Shown: piece by piece, positions 44,865 through 55,719 of the stretch
How the letters are laid out: the number at the start of each line of letters is the position of its first letter
Numbering within the stretch: the first letter of the stretch is position 1
Source: Marinicella rhabdoformis
GTDB lineage: Bacteria; Pseudomonadota; Gammaproteobacteria; Xanthomonadales; Marinicellaceae
Length of the DNA: 64,000 nt
Direction: 5' to 3'
Assembly (NCBI RefSeq): GCF_009671245.1
Contig: NZ_VTFS01000005.1
Span: forward strand, 124,001 to 188,000
Translations under genes and position numbers: made by a program
Notes under the pieces: generated by a model
What the model was told of the DNA's origin: nothing
The model's database searches: none
The model's input: only the letters and a program-made list of their open reading frames with translations

Positions 44865-45902
44865 TCATTCAAAGTCTGCTTTCTTCACTGCACGGCTTCT
44901 GGCCTGTGCTTTCGAAATCAAACCTTTGCGTACCAATTCAATCAAACATTGATCCAACGTCTGCATGCCATGCCCTTGACCTGTTTGAATAGATGAATAC
45001 ATTTGCGCCACCTTATCTTCACGAATCAAGTTTCGAATCGCTGGGATACCAATCATGATTTCATGGGCTGCGACACGTCCACCGCCCACTCTTTTAATCA
45101 AAGTTTGTGCCACAACTGATCGCAATGACTCTGACAACATTGATCGCACCATCGGTTTTTCACCTGCTGGGAACACGTCAATGATACGGTCAATGGTCTT
45201 CGCAGCTGATGTGGTATGCAAGGTACCAAATACCAAATGACCCGTTTCTGCCGCGGTCAATGCCAATCTAATGGTTTCCAAGTCACGAAGCTCACCCACC
45301 AGGATGATGTCAGGGTCTTCACGTAATGCAGATCGAAGTGCATTTTCAAAACTCTTGGTGTCTCTGTGAACCTCACGTTGATTAATCAAACATTTGTTAC
45401 TGGTGTGAACAAACTCTATCGGATCTTCAATCGTTAAAATGTGACCATGTTCTTTTTTATTCAAGAAATCAATCATTGCAGCCAAGGTGGTTGATTTACC
45501 AGAACCCGTAGGACCAGTTACCAAAATCAAGCCACGAGGGATGTCAATAATCTCTTTGAAAATGGCCGGACAATTCAAGTCTTCAAAGGTCAGAATTTCT
45601 GTTGGAATGGTTCTGAATACCGCGCCACAACCCCTGTTTTGATTGAATGCATTAACACGAAAACGTGCCAAACCCGGGATTTCAAACGAGAAGTCAATCT
45701 CGTAATTTTCTTCAAATTCCTTCCTTTGGTAATCATTCATGATGTCATAAATCATGTCATGTAATTCTTTATGCTCCAAAGGCGGTAAGTTAATCCTTCT
45801 GACGTCCCCATCCACCCTGATCATGGGTGGTAAGCCAGCTGACAAATGCAAATCTGATGCTTTATTTTTTACTGTAAATGCCAATAACTCAGCGATATCC
45901 AT
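44865..45902 (-). CDS. pilT: Type IV pilus retraction ATPase PilT
   Basis: 345 residues from the second of two adjacent ATGs (45905 and 45902), matching the known MDI start of PilT. Very close to the P. aeruginosa protein in style: ASDLHLSAGLPPMIRVDGDV, Walker A GPTGSGKST (131-139), Walker B DPDIILVGE, His box GHLVFGTLHTT and the PilT-specific AIRNLIRE (289-296) needed for retraction. It is the hexameric motor that disassembles type IV pili for twitching and DNA uptake. It is followed by pilU. It is divergent from the DUF192 gene, with 86 bases between. Confidence 0.97.
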   Translation of the reverse strand: MDIAELLAFTVKNKASDLHLSAGLPPMIRVDGDVRRINLPPLEHKELHDMIYDIMNDYQRKEFEENYEIDFSFEIPGLARFRVNAFNQNRGCGAVFRTIPTEILTFEDLNCPAIFKEIIDIPRGLILVTGPTGSGKSTTLAAMIDFLNKKEHGHILTIEDPIEFVHTSNKCLINQREVHRDTKSFENALRSALREDPDIILVGELRDLETIRLALTAAETGHLVFGTLHTTSAAKTIDRIIDVFPAGEKPMVRSMLSESLRSVVAQTLIKRVGGGRVAAHEIMIGIPAIRNLIREDKVAQMYSSIQTGQGHGMQTLDQCLIELVRKGLISKAQARSRAVKKADFE

Positions 45903-45988
45903 CACTTTACTCTCTTATGAACCAACATTGAGTTTATCTCCGTTAAATGATAAATTCCAGTTACTTTTCAACATTTTACTGAAATCTC

Positions 45989-46420
45989 ATGAAGAATTTA
46001 ATTAACCTCCTGATTTTGACTTTGTTCATTAGTGGATGCCAAAACAACAACAATTTTGTTAAACTCAATAACCACGAATTTACCGTAGAGCTGGCTGAAA
46101 GTGATGAGTCACGTGCTATGGGACTGATGTACCGTAAAGAAATGGCTGACGATGAAGGCATGTTGTTTATTTTTCCCAATGAATACCCACGTGCTTTTTG
46201 GATGAAAAACACTTTAATACCCTTAGACATCCTCTACTTTGATAAAAATAAAAAGCTGGTCAGTTTGAGCATGAACACACCGCCGTGCAAAAACACCACC
46301 ACACGTTGTCCCAACTACCCCAGTGTAAAACCTGCAAAATATGTACTCGAAATCAATGCAGGACTTTCAAAAAAATATGGATTTAAAAAAGGAGATCTAT
46401 TGGAAATCCATAGAAAATAG
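45989..46420 (+). CDS. DUF192 family lipoprotein
   Basis: 143 residues with a lipoprotein signal (MKNLINLLILTLFISGC, Cys17), then Gln-Asn-rich residues. The DUF192 core follows: VELAESDESRAMGLMYRKEM, GMLFIFPNEYPRAFWMKNTL, LDILYFD, and the C-terminal YVLEINAGLSKKYGFKKGD. The central family motif [RG]xFWMKNT is intact. Two extra cysteines (PPCKN and TRCPN) flank a small loop and could pair. The family's function is unknown. Confidence 0.92.
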   Translation: MKNLINLLILTLFISGCQNNNNFVKLNNHEFTVELAESDESRAMGLMYRKEMADDEGMLFIFPNEYPRAFWMKNTLIPLDILYFDKNKKLVSLSMNTPPCKNTTTRCPNYPSVKPAKYVLEINAGLSKKYGFKKGDLLEIHRK

Positions 46421-46576
46421 CGTGGTAGATTTAAAATTGTGTTAAAAAATAGTAAGATGTTTGCCGCTTGATGGCTGATTACATGTTATTTGTGATCTAC
46501 AAAAGGCCTTTTTCTTGCCTTTCAAGAACCTTTTCAAAGGCCTCAAAATACATAATAAACTGGGAACCCTAAAACA

Positions 46577-48082
46577 ATGAAAATAAAAACCTTGCTCGCG
46601 GTGTTATTAACAACACTTACTACTTTGGTCAGCGCAGAAGGTATTGATGACACCATCAACCAAACTGTTGGACCAGTACTTGGCGTATTTACAAACCTCA
46701 TCTTTTCAACCATTCCATTTTTTGGAAAACAAGTGCCATGGGTGGTTATCTGGTTGGTTGTTGCCGCGTCATTTTTTACCATTTATTTCAAATTCATTAA
46801 CTTAAGGTCCTTCCGATTGGGTTTTGCCCTGTTACGTGGCAAATACAATAACAAGGATGCACCCGGTGAAGTGACCCATTTTCAAGCACTATCAACTGCA
46901 TTGTCCGGCACGGTGGGGCTAGGAAACATTGCTGGTGTGGCAACAGCGGTCAGTATTGGTGGCGCTGGCGCGACATTTTGGATGATTGTCTGTGGTTTCT
47001 TGGGCATGTCATCTAAATTCGTTGAATGTACCTTGGGCGTTAAATACAGAGATATTTTGCCAAATGGGCACGTTCATGGCGGCCCAATGCGTTATTTAAC
47101 CAAAGGTTTCGCTGAAAAAGGCATGGCAGGTTTTGGCAAAATCTTAGCCATTGTATTCGCCATCATGTGTATAGGCGGTTCGTTTGGTGGTGGTAACATG
47201 TTCCAAGTTAACCAAGCATTAGAGCAAGTGGTCAGCATCACAGGTGAAGATTCTTTCTTAGCCAATAATGGTTGGGTATTTGGGGTTGTGGTTGCTGGAT
47301 TGGTGGGCATCACCATCATTGGTGGTATCAAGTCAATTGCTAGAGTTACCTCACGCCTGGTTCCATTTATGGGCATTTTATACGTGATTTCTGGTTTGAT
47401 TGTTATTTTAATGAACGCCAGCCATGTTCCTGAGGCCATTGGTGCCATCTTTGAAGGCGCTTTCACATCTCAGTCGGCCTTTGGTGGTTTGATTGGTGTA
47501 TTGATTGTTGGTTTCCAACGTGCCGCATTCTCAAATGAAGCAGGTATCGGTTCAGCTTCGATTGCCCACTCTGCTGTTAAAACTGACCACCCTGTAACAG
47601 AGGGATTGGTGGCTTTATATGAACCATTCATTGATACTGTTGTGGTTTGTACAATTACTGCATTGGTCATCGGTATTGCAGGATTCATCCCTGAAACGCC
47701 AACTCAAGGTGGCGGTATTGCGTTGACTTCAGCAGCCTTTGCATCAGCCATTTCATGGTTCCCATACGTTTTGACTGTGGCTGCTGTGCTGTTTGCTTTC
47801 TCGACCATGATTGCTTGGTCGTATTATGGCTTACGTGCTTTTAACTTTTTATTCGGCCACGGTAAGGCACAAGACATGACCTACAACATTTTATTCTTGG
47901 CTTTTGTGGTCTTGGGCTCATCAATGAGCTTACAGGCAGTGATTGACTTCTCTGATGCCATGATTTTTGCGATGTCTATTCCTAACTTGATTGGCTTGTA
48001 CTTCTTAGCGCCAGTGGTTAAGAAAGAGTTGACCAAATACATGGCAAAAATTAAATCAGGTGAAATCAAACCTTCATCTTGA
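46577..48082 (+). CDS. Sodium:alanine/glycine symporter family protein, copy 1
   Basis: 501 residues with about ten or eleven membrane helices. Alanine-or-glycine:cation symporter (AGCS) signatures are present: [60 protein letters not shown] and the [15 protein letters not shown] segment. These helices hold the sodium and amino-acid sites. The N-terminal stretch looks like a signal peptide ([12 protein letters not shown]), with the first helix at about residues 55-72. It imports small neutral amino acids with sodium, probably alanine or glycine. A paralogue follows on the same strand, after its own terminator. Confidence 0.93.
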   Translation: MKIKTLLAVLLTTLTTLVSAEGIDDTINQTVGPVLGVFTNLIFSTIPFFGKQVPWVVIWLVVAASFFTIYFKFINLRSFRLGFALLRGKYNNKDAPGEVTHFQALSTALSGTVGLGNIAGVATAVSIGGAGATFWMIVCGFLGMSSKFVECTLGVKYRDILPNGHVHGGPMRYLTKGFAEKGMAGFGKILAIVFAIMCIGGSFGGGNMFQVNQALEQVVSITGEDSFLANNGWVFGVVVAGLVGITIIGGIKSIARVTSRLVPFMGILYVISGLIVILMNASHVPEAIGAIFEGAFTSQSAFGGLIGVLIVGFQRAAFSNEAGIGSASIAHSAVKTDHPVTEGLVALYEPFIDTVVVCTITALVIGIAGFIPETPTQGGGIALTSAAFASAISWFPYVLTVAAVLFAFSTMIAWSYYGLRAFNFLFGHGKAQDMTYNILFLAFVVLGSSMSLQAVIDFSDAMIFAMSIPNLIGLYFLAPVVKKELTKYMAKIKSGEIKPSS

Positions 48083-48100
48083 TTTGATTTTTGATCTAGC

Positions 48101-48132
48101 AAAAAGCCCAGCATCAGTGCTGGGCTTTTTTT
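48101..48132 (+). terminator. Rho-independent terminator after symporter copy 1
   Basis: Stem of 13 pairs (AAAAAGCCCAGCA with TGCTGGGCTTTTT, loop TCAG) followed by T residues, 19 bases after the stop. It separates the two paralogues into different transcripts or lets the second be read at lower level. Confidence 0.92.
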
Positions 48133-48198
48133 ACGTTTTATTTTCCCCCAAAAGCTGTGTTACGCTGTAAGGCTTTTGAGTTTTTATACAGGTACATT

Positions 48199-49707
48199 AT
48201 GAAGAATCAAGGGTTGTTATTGTTACTCTTAAGCACCTTATCCAGCCAATCAAAAGCCACCAGTTTTGATGAATCCATCAATGACTTCTTGTCCCCGGTC
48301 GCCAATGCCGTTGATGGTTTTTTCATGACACAAATTCCACTTCCTTTTATCGGACACGCCCCATTCATTGTCATATGGTTGGTTTTCGCCGCCACATTTT
48401 TTACGCTGTACTTCAAATTCATTAATTTCCGATCTTTTGGTATCGGGATGAAACTCATTCGTGGCAAATATGATACAAATACTGCTGATGGTGAAGTGAC
48501 TCACTTTCAGGCTTTGTCTACGGCCTTATCTGGTACAGTAGGCTTGGGTAATATAGCAGGTGTAGCAACCGCAGTCAGTGTGGGCGGCCCCGGAGCCACT
48601 TTTTGGATGATTATTGCTGGACTGATAGGCATGTCTTCAAAGTTTGTTGAGTGTACATTGGGCGTGAAATACCGAGATGTTCTTCCAGATGGTACAATCG
48701 CAGGCGGTCCAATGAAGTATTTATCAAAAGGCTTTGCTGAAAAAAACATGAAAGGCTTGGGACAATTTCTGGCGGTGTTTTTTGCAGTGATGTGTATTGG
48801 CGCTTCTCTGGGTGGTGGCAACATGTTTCAAGCCAACCAATCATTTGCACAGCTGCAAAATATCACCGGTGGCAGTGACAGCTTCTTAGTGGGTAAAGGC
48901 TGGTTATTTGGCCTGATCTTAGCCACATTCACCGGCATAACAATCATGGGTGGCATCAAAGGCATAGCCAAAGTTACATCTAAACTAGTCCCCCTGATGG
49001 GCATCATTTATGTCATTACAGGCTTGATCGTGATATTCATGAACTTTGAACATCTCGGCAATGCCTTTAATCAAATTTTTTCAGGAGCTTTTAATCCTGA
49101 AGCCGGACTTGGCGGTGTTGTTGGGGTCTTGATCGTCGGTTTTCAACGAGCCGCATTTTCAAATGAAGCAGGTGTCGGGTCAGCTGCCATCGCACACTCA
49201 GCCGTTAAAACAGACAAACCCATCACAGAAGGATTGGTTGCCTTATATGAGCCATTTATTGACACCGTGCTTGTTTGTACCATAACGGCATTAGTGATAA
49301 TAACAACAGGCTCTCTTGAGTCGTCTGAAGGTGTTCAGGGCATACCGTTAACATCCGATGCTTTCGCTACCGCCGTATCTTGGTTCCCCTATGTACTGAC
49401 TGTTGCTGCCATTTTATTTGCATTTTCTACCATGGTTTCTTGGGCTTATTATGGTGTTCGTGCTTGGACTTATATTTTTGGCCACAATAAAACCCAAGAA
49501 AACATTTACAAAGTGATATTTTTGGTTTTTGTGGTGTTAGGCTCTATGATTAACCTTTCAGCAGTTATTGCATTTTCTTTTTCAATGGTTTTTGCCATGT
49601 CATTTCCAAACATCATAGGCTTATATTTCCTTGCACCGGCGGTTAAAAAAGACCTCAATGTGTTTTTAACTGACGTTAGAACTGGTGTTATCAGCTTTAC
49701 CAAATAG
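48199..49707 (+). CDS. Sodium:alanine/glycine symporter family protein, copy 2
   Basis: 502 residues from the ATG at 48199 (AGGT ribosome-binding site); an upstream in-frame start at 48157 overlaps the terminator side and is less likely. It is clearly paralogous to copy 1, with the same motifs ([45 protein letters not shown]). It differs mainly at the N-terminal signal, a Gly-rich loop before GKGWLFG and the C-terminal tail. The ligand may differ, but none of the core helices shows an obvious substrate-switching change by eye. It carries its own terminator. Confidence 0.93.
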   Translation: MKNQGLLLLLLSTLSSQSKATSFDESINDFLSPVANAVDGFFMTQIPLPFIGHAPFIVIWLVFAATFFTLYFKFINFRSFGIGMKLIRGKYDTNTADGEVTHFQALSTALSGTVGLGNIAGVATAVSVGGPGATFWMIIAGLIGMSSKFVECTLGVKYRDVLPDGTIAGGPMKYLSKGFAEKNMKGLGQFLAVFFAVMCIGASLGGGNMFQANQSFAQLQNITGGSDSFLVGKGWLFGLILATFTGITIMGGIKGIAKVTSKLVPLMGIIYVITGLIVIFMNFEHLGNAFNQIFSGAFNPEAGLGGVVGVLIVGFQRAAFSNEAGVGSAAIAHSAVKTDKPITEGLVALYEPFIDTVLVCTITALVIITTGSLESSEGVQGIPLTSDAFATAVSWFPYVLTVAAILFAFSTMVSWAYYGVRAWTYIFGHNKTQENIYKVIFLVFVVLGSMINLSAVIAFSFSMVFAMSFPNIIGLYFLAPAVKKDLNVFLTDVRTGVISFTK

Positions 49708-49726
49708 TAAAATTCATTAAAAGCAT

Positions 49727-49757
49727 AAGGCGCTGCGACTGATTCAGCGCCTTTTTT
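49727..49757 (+). terminator. Rho-independent terminator after symporter copy 2
   Basis: Nine-pair stem AAGGCGCTG/CAGCGCCTT with a nine-base loop, followed by a run of T, 19 bases after the stop. Confidence 0.88.
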
Positions 49758-49868
49758 GCCTTTATCAGATTCGACTTTGGTTGTGGAAAATCAACAAATC
49801 AGTGACAATTGAACTTGATAGAGGCCACAGTTGGCCACATACGTTGATAACAAGAACGAAGAAAAATT

Positions 49869-50873
49869 ATGACAATAAAAATAGCCATCAACGGTTACGG
49901 TCGCATCGGGCGCTGTATTTTACGCGCTTTGTATGAAGCCAAAAACCAACACAACATAGCAATCGTTGCCATCAACGATCTAGGACCGGTAGATGCACTG
50001 GTGCATTTAACGCAATATGACACCACCCATGGACGCTTAAATGCAAACATTGCTTTAGATAATGACCACTTGGTAATTAATGGAGATCGCATCAAACTGT
50101 GTGCCGAACCAGATCCAACCCAATTGCCTTGGGGTGAATTGGATGTAGATGTGGTACTGGAATGCACCGGTGTATTCCGTGAACGATCAAAGGCACAACA
50201 ACACATCACGGCTGGTGCCAAAAAATGCATTATTTCAGCGCCATCTTCAGGTGACATTGATGCCACCATTGTGATGGGTGTCAATGACCACCTATTAAAG
50301 CCGGAACATACTGTTATTTCAAATGCGTCATGCACCACCAATTGCTTGTCACCATTGGCCAAAGCATTACACGAAAAAATTGGTATTGAGTCAGGTTTGA
50401 TGACTTCAATTCATGCTTATACCAACGACCAATTGTTGATTGATAACTACCACAAAGACCTTCGACGAGCACGATCGGCCACCATGAGTCAGATTCCAAC
50501 CAAAACAGGTGCCGCCGCTGCCATTGGCTTGGTTTTACCCGAATTGGCCGGAAAATTAGATGGATATGCCATGCGCGTACCAACACTCAACGTTTCTGCG
50601 GTTGATTTAACCTTTGTTGCCAGTCGAAAAACTTCCATCGAAGAAGTCAATGAAGTGGTACAATGCGCTGCTGCGCAATCCAAAGTTTTACGCTACAGTG
50701 ACCAGCCTTTGGTGTCGGTGGATTTCAATCACTCACCAGCCTCGTCAACCTTTGATGCCACCATCACCCGTGTGATGCCCGGCAATTTAGTCAAAGTATT
50801 GTCGTGGTATGACAATGAATGGGGCTTTGCCAACCGCATGTTAGACGTCACACAAGCCTTAATGGACGCTTAA
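49869..50873 (+). CDS. gap: Glyceraldehyde-3-phosphate dehydrogenase
   Basis: 334 residues. The NAD-binding [15 protein letters not shown] is followed by AINDLG, catalytic Cys155 in SNASCTTNC and His182 in [10 protein letters not shown]. The phosphate site [22 protein letters not shown] and terminal [14 protein letters not shown] complete it. The pgk-linked position and the terminal WGFANRMLD also recall erythrose-4-phosphate dehydrogenase (Epd), which heads epd-pgk-fba in enterics. The [10 protein letters not shown] loop and the YTNDQ run favour true GAPDH. It converts glyceraldehyde 3-phosphate to 1,3-bisphosphoglycerate, the substrate of the next enzyme. There is only a weak ribosome-binding site upstream. 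Confidence 0.9.
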   Translation: MTIKIAINGYGRIGRCILRALYEAKNQHNIAIVAINDLGPVDALVHLTQYDTTHGRLNANIALDNDHLVINGDRIKLCAEPDPTQLPWGELDVDVVLECTGVFRERSKAQQHITAGAKKCIISAPSSGDIDATIVMGVNDHLLKPEHTVISNASCTTNCLSPLAKALHEKIGIESGLMTSIHAYTNDQLLIDNYHKDLRRARSATMSQIPTKTGAAAAIGLVLPELAGKLDGYAMRVPTLNVSAVDLTFVASRKTSIEEVNEVVQCAAAQSKVLRYSDQPLVSVDFNHSPASSTFDATITRVMPGNLVKVLSWYDNEWGFANRMLDVTQALMDA

Positions 50874-50919
50874 TTCTTGGATTAATTAGACACAACAAAT
50901 ACATTGAATTGATACAGAA

Positions 50920-52098
50920 ATGACATCTAAAATTCTGAAAATGACAGACCAAGACTTAAACGGTAAAAAAGTTTTGATCAGACAAGACTTGAATGTGCCG
51001 ATAAAAAATGGCGAAGTGACCAGTGCCAAGCGCATTGAGGCGTCATTGCCTACCATTCGCAAAGCATTGGCACAAAATGCAGCTGTTATGGTGATGTCTC
51101 ACCTGGGCCGCCCGACTGAAGGTCAAGCAGAAGCGCAATTCTCATTACAGCCTGTGGCTGATTACATGAGTGAGGCCTTGGGCCAAAAAGTCATGCTTAA
51201 AACGGATTGGTTATCAGGTGTATCTGTCCAAGCCGGTGAAGTGGTGTTGTTAGAAAACGTGCGTTTTAATGTGGGTGAAAAAGCCAACGATGACGCTTTA
51301 GCCCAACAAATGGCATCATTGTGCGATGTTTTTGTGATGGATGCTTTTGGCACCGCTCACAGGGCACAAGCCTCAACCCATGGTGTGGCTAAATTTGCCG
51401 CAACAGCATGTGCAGGCCCCTTATTGGCAGGTGAACTGGAAGCATTAGCTAAAGGCTTAGACAACCCTGCCAGGCCGATGTTAGCGATTGTTGGCGGATC
51501 AAAGGTATCAACCAAGTTAACAGTTTTAGACAGTTTGTCTGAAAAAGTGGACCAATTGATTGTGGGTGGTGGTATAGCCAACACCTTTATCGCCGCAGCA
51601 GGACACAATGTCGGCACCTCATTATTTGAGGCTGACTTGATTGAAGAAGCACAAAGCTTGATGGCAAAAGCCAAAGCCGCGGGGGGTGAAATTCCAGTGC
51701 CAACAGATGTGGTGGTGGCCAAATCATTCAGCGAAGATGCCGAAGCAGTGATTAAAGCTGTAGATCAAGTGGCTGATGATGAAATGATTTTAGACATCGG
51801 TCCAGAAACTGCCAATCAATACGCTGAGATGGCAAAAGCCGCTGGTACGGTCGTTTGGAATGGCCCGGTGGGTGTGTTCGAATTCGATCAATTTGGTAAC
51901 GGCACAGAAACATTAGCCAAAGGCATAGCCGCAGGTAATGGATTTTCCATTGCAGGTGGTGGTGACACATTGGCAGCTGTAGATAAGTACGGATTAGAAA
52001 AACACATATCGTATATTTCCACTGGTGGTGGTGCTTTCTTAGAGTTTTTAGAAGGCAAAGAATTACCGGCAGTGGCCATTTTAGAACAGAATGGTTAG
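50920..52098 (+). CDS. pgk: Phosphoglycerate kinase
   Basis: 392 residues, the usual bacterial length. Substrate-binding RQDLNVP near residue 21, SHLGRP at about 60, and the hinge [13 protein letters not shown] are present. [13 protein letters not shown], then [15 protein letters not shown] and VGGGIANTF, mark the nucleotide half, and the closing [14 protein letters not shown] and [14 protein letters not shown] complete it. It makes ATP from 1,3-bisphosphoglycerate. It follows gap by 46 bases and precedes class I aldolase by 38. A later in-frame ATG at residue 8 is also possible. Confidence 0.96.
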   Translation: MTSKILKMTDQDLNGKKVLIRQDLNVPIKNGEVTSAKRIEASLPTIRKALAQNAAVMVMSHLGRPTEGQAEAQFSLQPVADYMSEALGQKVMLKTDWLSGVSVQAGEVVLLENVRFNVGEKANDDALAQQMASLCDVFVMDAFGTAHRAQASTHGVAKFAATACAGPLLAGELEALAKGLDNPARPMLAIVGGSKVSTKLTVLDSLSEKVDQLIVGGGIANTFIAAAGHNVGTSLFEADLIEEAQSLMAKAKAAGGEIPVPTDVVVAKSFSEDAEAVIKAVDQVADDEMILDIGPETANQYAEMAKAAGTVVWNGPVGVFEFDQFGNGTETLAKGIAAGNGFSIAGGGDTLAAVDKYGLEKHISYISTGGGAFLEFLEGKELPAVAILEQNG

Positions 52099-52136
52099 AA
52101 CAAAAAAATTAGAACAGAACAATTAATTTAGGAAAA

Positions 52137-53165
52137 ATGATGACTGATAAAATGAGTGAAATGATTGAAACGGCTGCGGCCATGGTTTCAAAAGGGCGTG
52201 GCGTATTGGCCATCGATGAAAGCACAGGCACATGTCAAAAACGTTTTGACTCTATTGGCGTTGAATGTACTTTCGAAACACGTCGCGATTACCGCCACAT
52301 GCTGTTGAGCACCGAAGGTTTGGGTGAGCACATTTCAGGTGCCATTTTATTCGACGAAACTTTACGCCAATCATCAGAAGCCGGCGTACCTTTCGTAAAA
52401 ATCATGCAAGACAACGACATCATTCCAGGCATTAAAGTGGACACAGGTGCCCACCCATTGGCTGGTTTTGAAGGTGAAAAAATCACAGAAGGCTTGGACG
52501 GTTTACGTGACCGTTTGGCTGAATATTATGAATTGGGTGCACGTTTCGCCAAATGGCGTGCGGTCATCACCATTGATGAAATCAATCCTTCACAAGCCTG
52601 TATTGACGCCAACTGTCATGCTTTGGCGCGTTATGCTGCCTTATGTCAAGAAGCGGGCATTGTACCTATGGTTGAGCCAGAAGTGTTGATGGACGGTGAC
52701 CATGACATCGCCACAGCATATGAAGTGACTGAATTAACTTTGAAAACTTTGTTTGATCAATTGTTTGAACAAAATGTTGTGTTAGAAGCCTGTATTTTGA
52801 AATCAAGCATGGTGGTTTCTGGTGCTGATTGTGAAGAACAAGCTGACATCGAAGAAGTGGCCGAAGCGACATTGAACTGCTTTTTCAATACCGTTCCTGC
52901 TTCATTGGCTGGTATCGTGTTCTTGTCAGGTGGCCAATCTGAAATTGAAGCCACTGAGCATTTGGATGCCATGAACCGTGTTGAAAACTTGCCTTGGCCT
53001 TTGAGCTTTTCTTATGGCCGTGCGCTACAAGCTTCAGCCTTGAAAGTTTGGGGTGCCAACCCACAAGATAACGTCAAAGCAGCACAAGCTGAATTGTCAC
53101 ACCGTGCACGCATGAACGGCTTGGCAGCACAAGGCGAATACGACGGTAAATTAGAAAACGAATAA
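52137..53165 (+). CDS. fba: Fructose-bisphosphate aldolase, class I
   Basis: 342 residues of the animal/plant-like class I (Schiff-base) family, not the zinc-dependent class II usual in gammaproteobacteria. Motifs are GVLAIDESTGTCQKRF (22-37), GIKVDTGAHPLAGFEGE (98-114), AKWRAVITID, and Schiff-base Lys222 in LEACILKSSMVVSGA. FLSGGQSEIEATEHLDAMN and LSFSYGRALQASALKVW are near the end. The chain lacks the terminal Tyr of vertebrate enzymes. It splits fructose 1,6-bisphosphate, or runs in reverse. It is third in the gap-pgk-fba run. AGGA precedes the ATG; a second ATG directly follows. Confidence 0.95.
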   Translation: MMTDKMSEMIETAAAMVSKGRGVLAIDESTGTCQKRFDSIGVECTFETRRDYRHMLLSTEGLGEHISGAILFDETLRQSSEAGVPFVKIMQDNDIIPGIKVDTGAHPLAGFEGEKITEGLDGLRDRLAEYYELGARFAKWRAVITIDEINPSQACIDANCHALARYAALCQEAGIVPMVEPEVLMDGDHDIATAYEVTELTLKTLFDQLFEQNVVLEACILKSSMVVSGADCEEQADIEEVAEATLNCFFNTVPASLAGIVFLSGGQSEIEATEHLDAMNRVENLPWPLSFSYGRALQASALKVWGANPQDNVKAAQAELSHRARMNGLAAQGEYDGKLENE

Positions 53166-53383
53166 ACACAATGCCTGCAAAAGCAGGACAGAAGACTAAA
53201 GATCCTAACCAGATCTGTTAATGCCCTTGGGTTGTTTGGTGTTCATCAATTGATGCGCATCAATTGACCCAAGGGTTTAACCGTTAGAATAGCGCAGAAA
53301 ATAGCGCAAAGAAAAACGGAATTAGAATACTGAAATTTGCACCAAAAAACAAAACCCAAAACATCTAATAAACGGGGACAATT
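53166..53383. promoter_or_regulatory. Intergenic region with nested palindromes between aldolase and malic enzyme
   Basis: 218 bases. It holds a small CCTGC/GCAGG hairpin (53174-53187) and a large structure at 53224-53275. In the latter, arms CCCTTGGGT and ACCCAAGGG enclose a perfect 22-base palindrome at 53246-53267 (each half TCAATTGATGC, read from the outside). The outer stem is followed by only three T, so it is not a strong terminator. A transcript end, a processing site or a protein operator are all possible. A good ribosome-binding site (GGGGA) precedes maeB. Confidence 0.6.
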
Positions 53384-55690
53384 ATGGGCTTAAAAGAAGA
53401 CATCAGACAGGCTGCACTGGACTACCACAAGGAACCAGTACCTGGAAAAATAAAGATCACTGCCACCAAGGCATTGACGACACAGAAAGATTTGGCATTG
53501 GCCTATTCGCCAGGAGTGGCTGCACCTTCTGAAGAAATTGCCAAAGATCCAAGTAAAGCCGCCGATTACACGGCACGCGCCAACATGGTCGCTGTGGTCA
53601 CCAACGGTACCGCTGTTTTAGGCTTGGGCGATATTGGTGCATTGGCAGCCAAACCCGTGATGGAAGGCAAGGGTGTATTGTTCAAAAAATTCGCTGGTAT
53701 CGATGTGTTCGACATCGAGATTGATGAAAAAGACCCTGACAAACTGATAGATATCATTGCCTCTTTAGAACCGACATTTGGTGGCATCAACTTAGAAGAC
53801 ATCAAATCTCCCGAATGTTTCTACATCGAAGAAAAGCTCAAAGAGCGCATGGACATCCCAGTCTTTCATGATGACCAACACGGCACCGCGATCATCACTG
53901 GCGCTGCAGTCATCAATGCATTGAAAGTGATTGATAAAAACATAGAAGATGTCCGCTTGGTTACATCAGGTGCCGGCGCAGCAGGTATGGCCTGCTTAGA
54001 TTTGTTGGTCACTTTGGGCATGAAAAAGTCGAACATCACGGTATCTGATTCTAAAGGCGTTTTACACCAAGAACGAGAAGACATCAAAAACGATGCCAAC
54101 CGCATGTCATATGCCGAAGGGGTTGAACCACAATCATTAAGCGAAGCTTTGGTTAATGCCGATATTTTCTTGGGCGTGTCAGTCGCTGGTGTCTTGAAAC
54201 CAGACATGATCAAACCGATGGCCAAAGACCCCATCATTTTGGCCCTGGCCAACCCCATTCCGGAAATCATGCCCGATTTGGCGATGGAAGTCAGACCCGA
54301 TGCCATCATAGCGACAGGCCGTTCAGATTTCCCTAACCAGGTCAACAATGTGTTGTGCTTCCCGTACATTTTCCGTGGTGCATTGGATGTCGGTTCCACC
54401 ATCATCAATGACGAGATGAAAGCCGCCTGTGTGTATGCTTTAGCAGAATTGGCGCAACTGGAAAGCAGTGACGTCAGCAGCAAAGCCTATGGAGGTAAAG
54501 AAATAAAATTTGGTCGTGAATATTTGATTCCACAACCATTCGATCCGCGTATTTTGTTGCATGTGGCTCCTGCTGTGGCACAAGCCGCCATGGATTCAGG
54601 TGTGGCCACACGTCAAATCGAAAACATGGATGATTACCGTCACAAACTGACCGAATTCGTTTACCAAAGTGGCTTGTTGATGCGACCCATCTTTGATGCT
54701 GCCAGAAAAGACCCCAAACGTGTGGTTTTGGCTGAGGGTGAAGACGAACGCGTATTACGTGCTGTACAAACAGTGATAGGTGACGGTTTAGCACAACCGA
54801 TATTGATTGGCCGACCTGATGTGGTCAATGCTCGTTTGAAAAAGATTGGCCTGAACCTGGTCATTGGTGAAGATTTTGAATTGGTTAATCCACAAGATGA
54901 TCCGCGCTTCAAAGACTATTGGATGCAGTATCACAGTATCATGGAACGCCAAGGGGTCAGTCCTGAAATTGCCAAAGCGGTGGTCAGAACACGTTCAACT
55001 GTGATTGCGGCCTTGATGGTCAAACGCGGTGAAGCCGATGCCATGTTGGCTGGATTAACCGGCCGTTACCCTAAAGTATTGCAACACATCATCGATGTGA
55101 TTGGTTTAAAAAATGGAACACCTTCCTCATTGAGTGCGGTTGCCACTGACATGGGTAATTACTTCATCACAGACACCAATGTGACTGCCAATCCAACGGC
55201 TGAACAAATCGCCACAACAACGATTCAAGCGGCCGAACTGGTTAAAACATTTGGCAAAACGCCGCGCGTGGCTTTGATGTCCTATTCCAACTTCGGCTCA
55301 CGTGATGGCGAAAGTCCGAAAAAAATGCGCAAAGCGTTTGAACTGATTACAGCACAAGCACCCGATTTGGCCATTGAAGGCGAAATGGACGCAGAATATG
55401 CCTTGTTGCCAGGTATCCGTGCGCAAACCTTCCCCAACTCACAATTTAACCAACGAGCCAACCTGATGGTGATGCCCAACTTGGACACTGCCACAACAGC
55501 GCTCAACATGATAAGATATTTTTCCCAAGGTGTAACTGTTGGGCCCATATTGATGGGCACCAAACAACCGGCTCACGTATTGAACCCTTCGTCTTCAGTC
55601 AGGCGAATCATCAACATGGTGGCGATTGCCACAGTTGATGCTCAACATGCAGCAGAAGACATCAAAAACACAAAAAAACAGGCCAAATAA
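53384..55690 (+). CDS. maeB: NADP-dependent malic enzyme with C-terminal phosphotransacetylase-like domain
   Basis: 768 residues, the standard MaeB length. Malic enzyme occupies about 1-430: [54 protein letters not shown] (NADP fold), and [21 protein letters not shown]. The phosphotransacetylase-like part follows (about 440-768: [72 protein letters not shown]). It decarboxylates malate to pyruvate, making NADPH. The C-terminal part regulates activity in other bacteria rather than acting as an enzyme. It immediately precedes the pyruvate dehydrogenase operon. Confidence 0.96.
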   Translation: MGLKEDIRQAALDYHKEPVPGKIKITATKALTTQKDLALAYSPGVAAPSEEIAKDPSKAADYTARANMVAVVTNGTAVLGLGDIGALAAKPVMEGKGVLFKKFAGIDVFDIEIDEKDPDKLIDIIASLEPTFGGINLEDIKSPECFYIEEKLKERMDIPVFHDDQHGTAIITGAAVINALKVIDKNIEDVRLVTSGAGAAGMACLDLLVTLGMKKSNITVSDSKGVLHQEREDIKNDANRMSYAEGVEPQSLSEALVNADIFLGVSVAGVLKPDMIKPMAKDPIILALANPIPEIMPDLAMEVRPDAIIATGRSDFPNQVNNVLCFPYIFRGALDVGSTIINDEMKAACVYALAELAQLESSDVSSKAYGGKEIKFGREYLIPQPFDPRILLHVAPAVAQAAMDSGVATRQIENMDDYRHKLTEFVYQSGLLMRPIFDAARKDPKRVVLAEGEDERVLRAVQTVIGDGLAQPILIGRPDVVNARLKKIGLNLVIGEDFELVNPQDDPRFKDYWMQYHSIMERQGVSPEIAKAVVRTRSTVIAALMVKRGEADAMLAGLTGRYPKVLQHIIDVIGLKNGTPSSLSAVATDMGNYFITDTNVTANPTAEQIATTTIQAAELVKTFGKTPRVALMSYSNFGSRDGESPKKMRKAFELITAQAPDLAIEGEMDAEYALLPGIRAQTFPNSQFNQRANLMVMPNLDTATTALNMIRYFSQGVTVGPILMGTKQPAHVLNPSSSVRRIINMVAIATVDAQHAAEDIKNTKKQAK

Positions 55691-55719
55691 GTAAGGACCC
55701 AAAGTACAGGATAAGAACA

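Noticed and set aside
49869-50873. Erythrose-4-phosphate dehydrogenase (epd)
   Set aside because: The position before pgk fits, but the [10 protein letters not shown] phosphate loop and HAYTNDQ run are those of glyceraldehyde-3-phosphate dehydrogenase; not excluded, just less likely.
53174-53187. Terminator after the class I aldolase
   Set aside because: The CCTGC/GCAGG stem is only five pairs with no T run after it.
53866-54483. A 205-codon open frame antisense to maeB
   Set aside because: It lies wholly inside maeB, and its composition is that of a complementary shadow frame.
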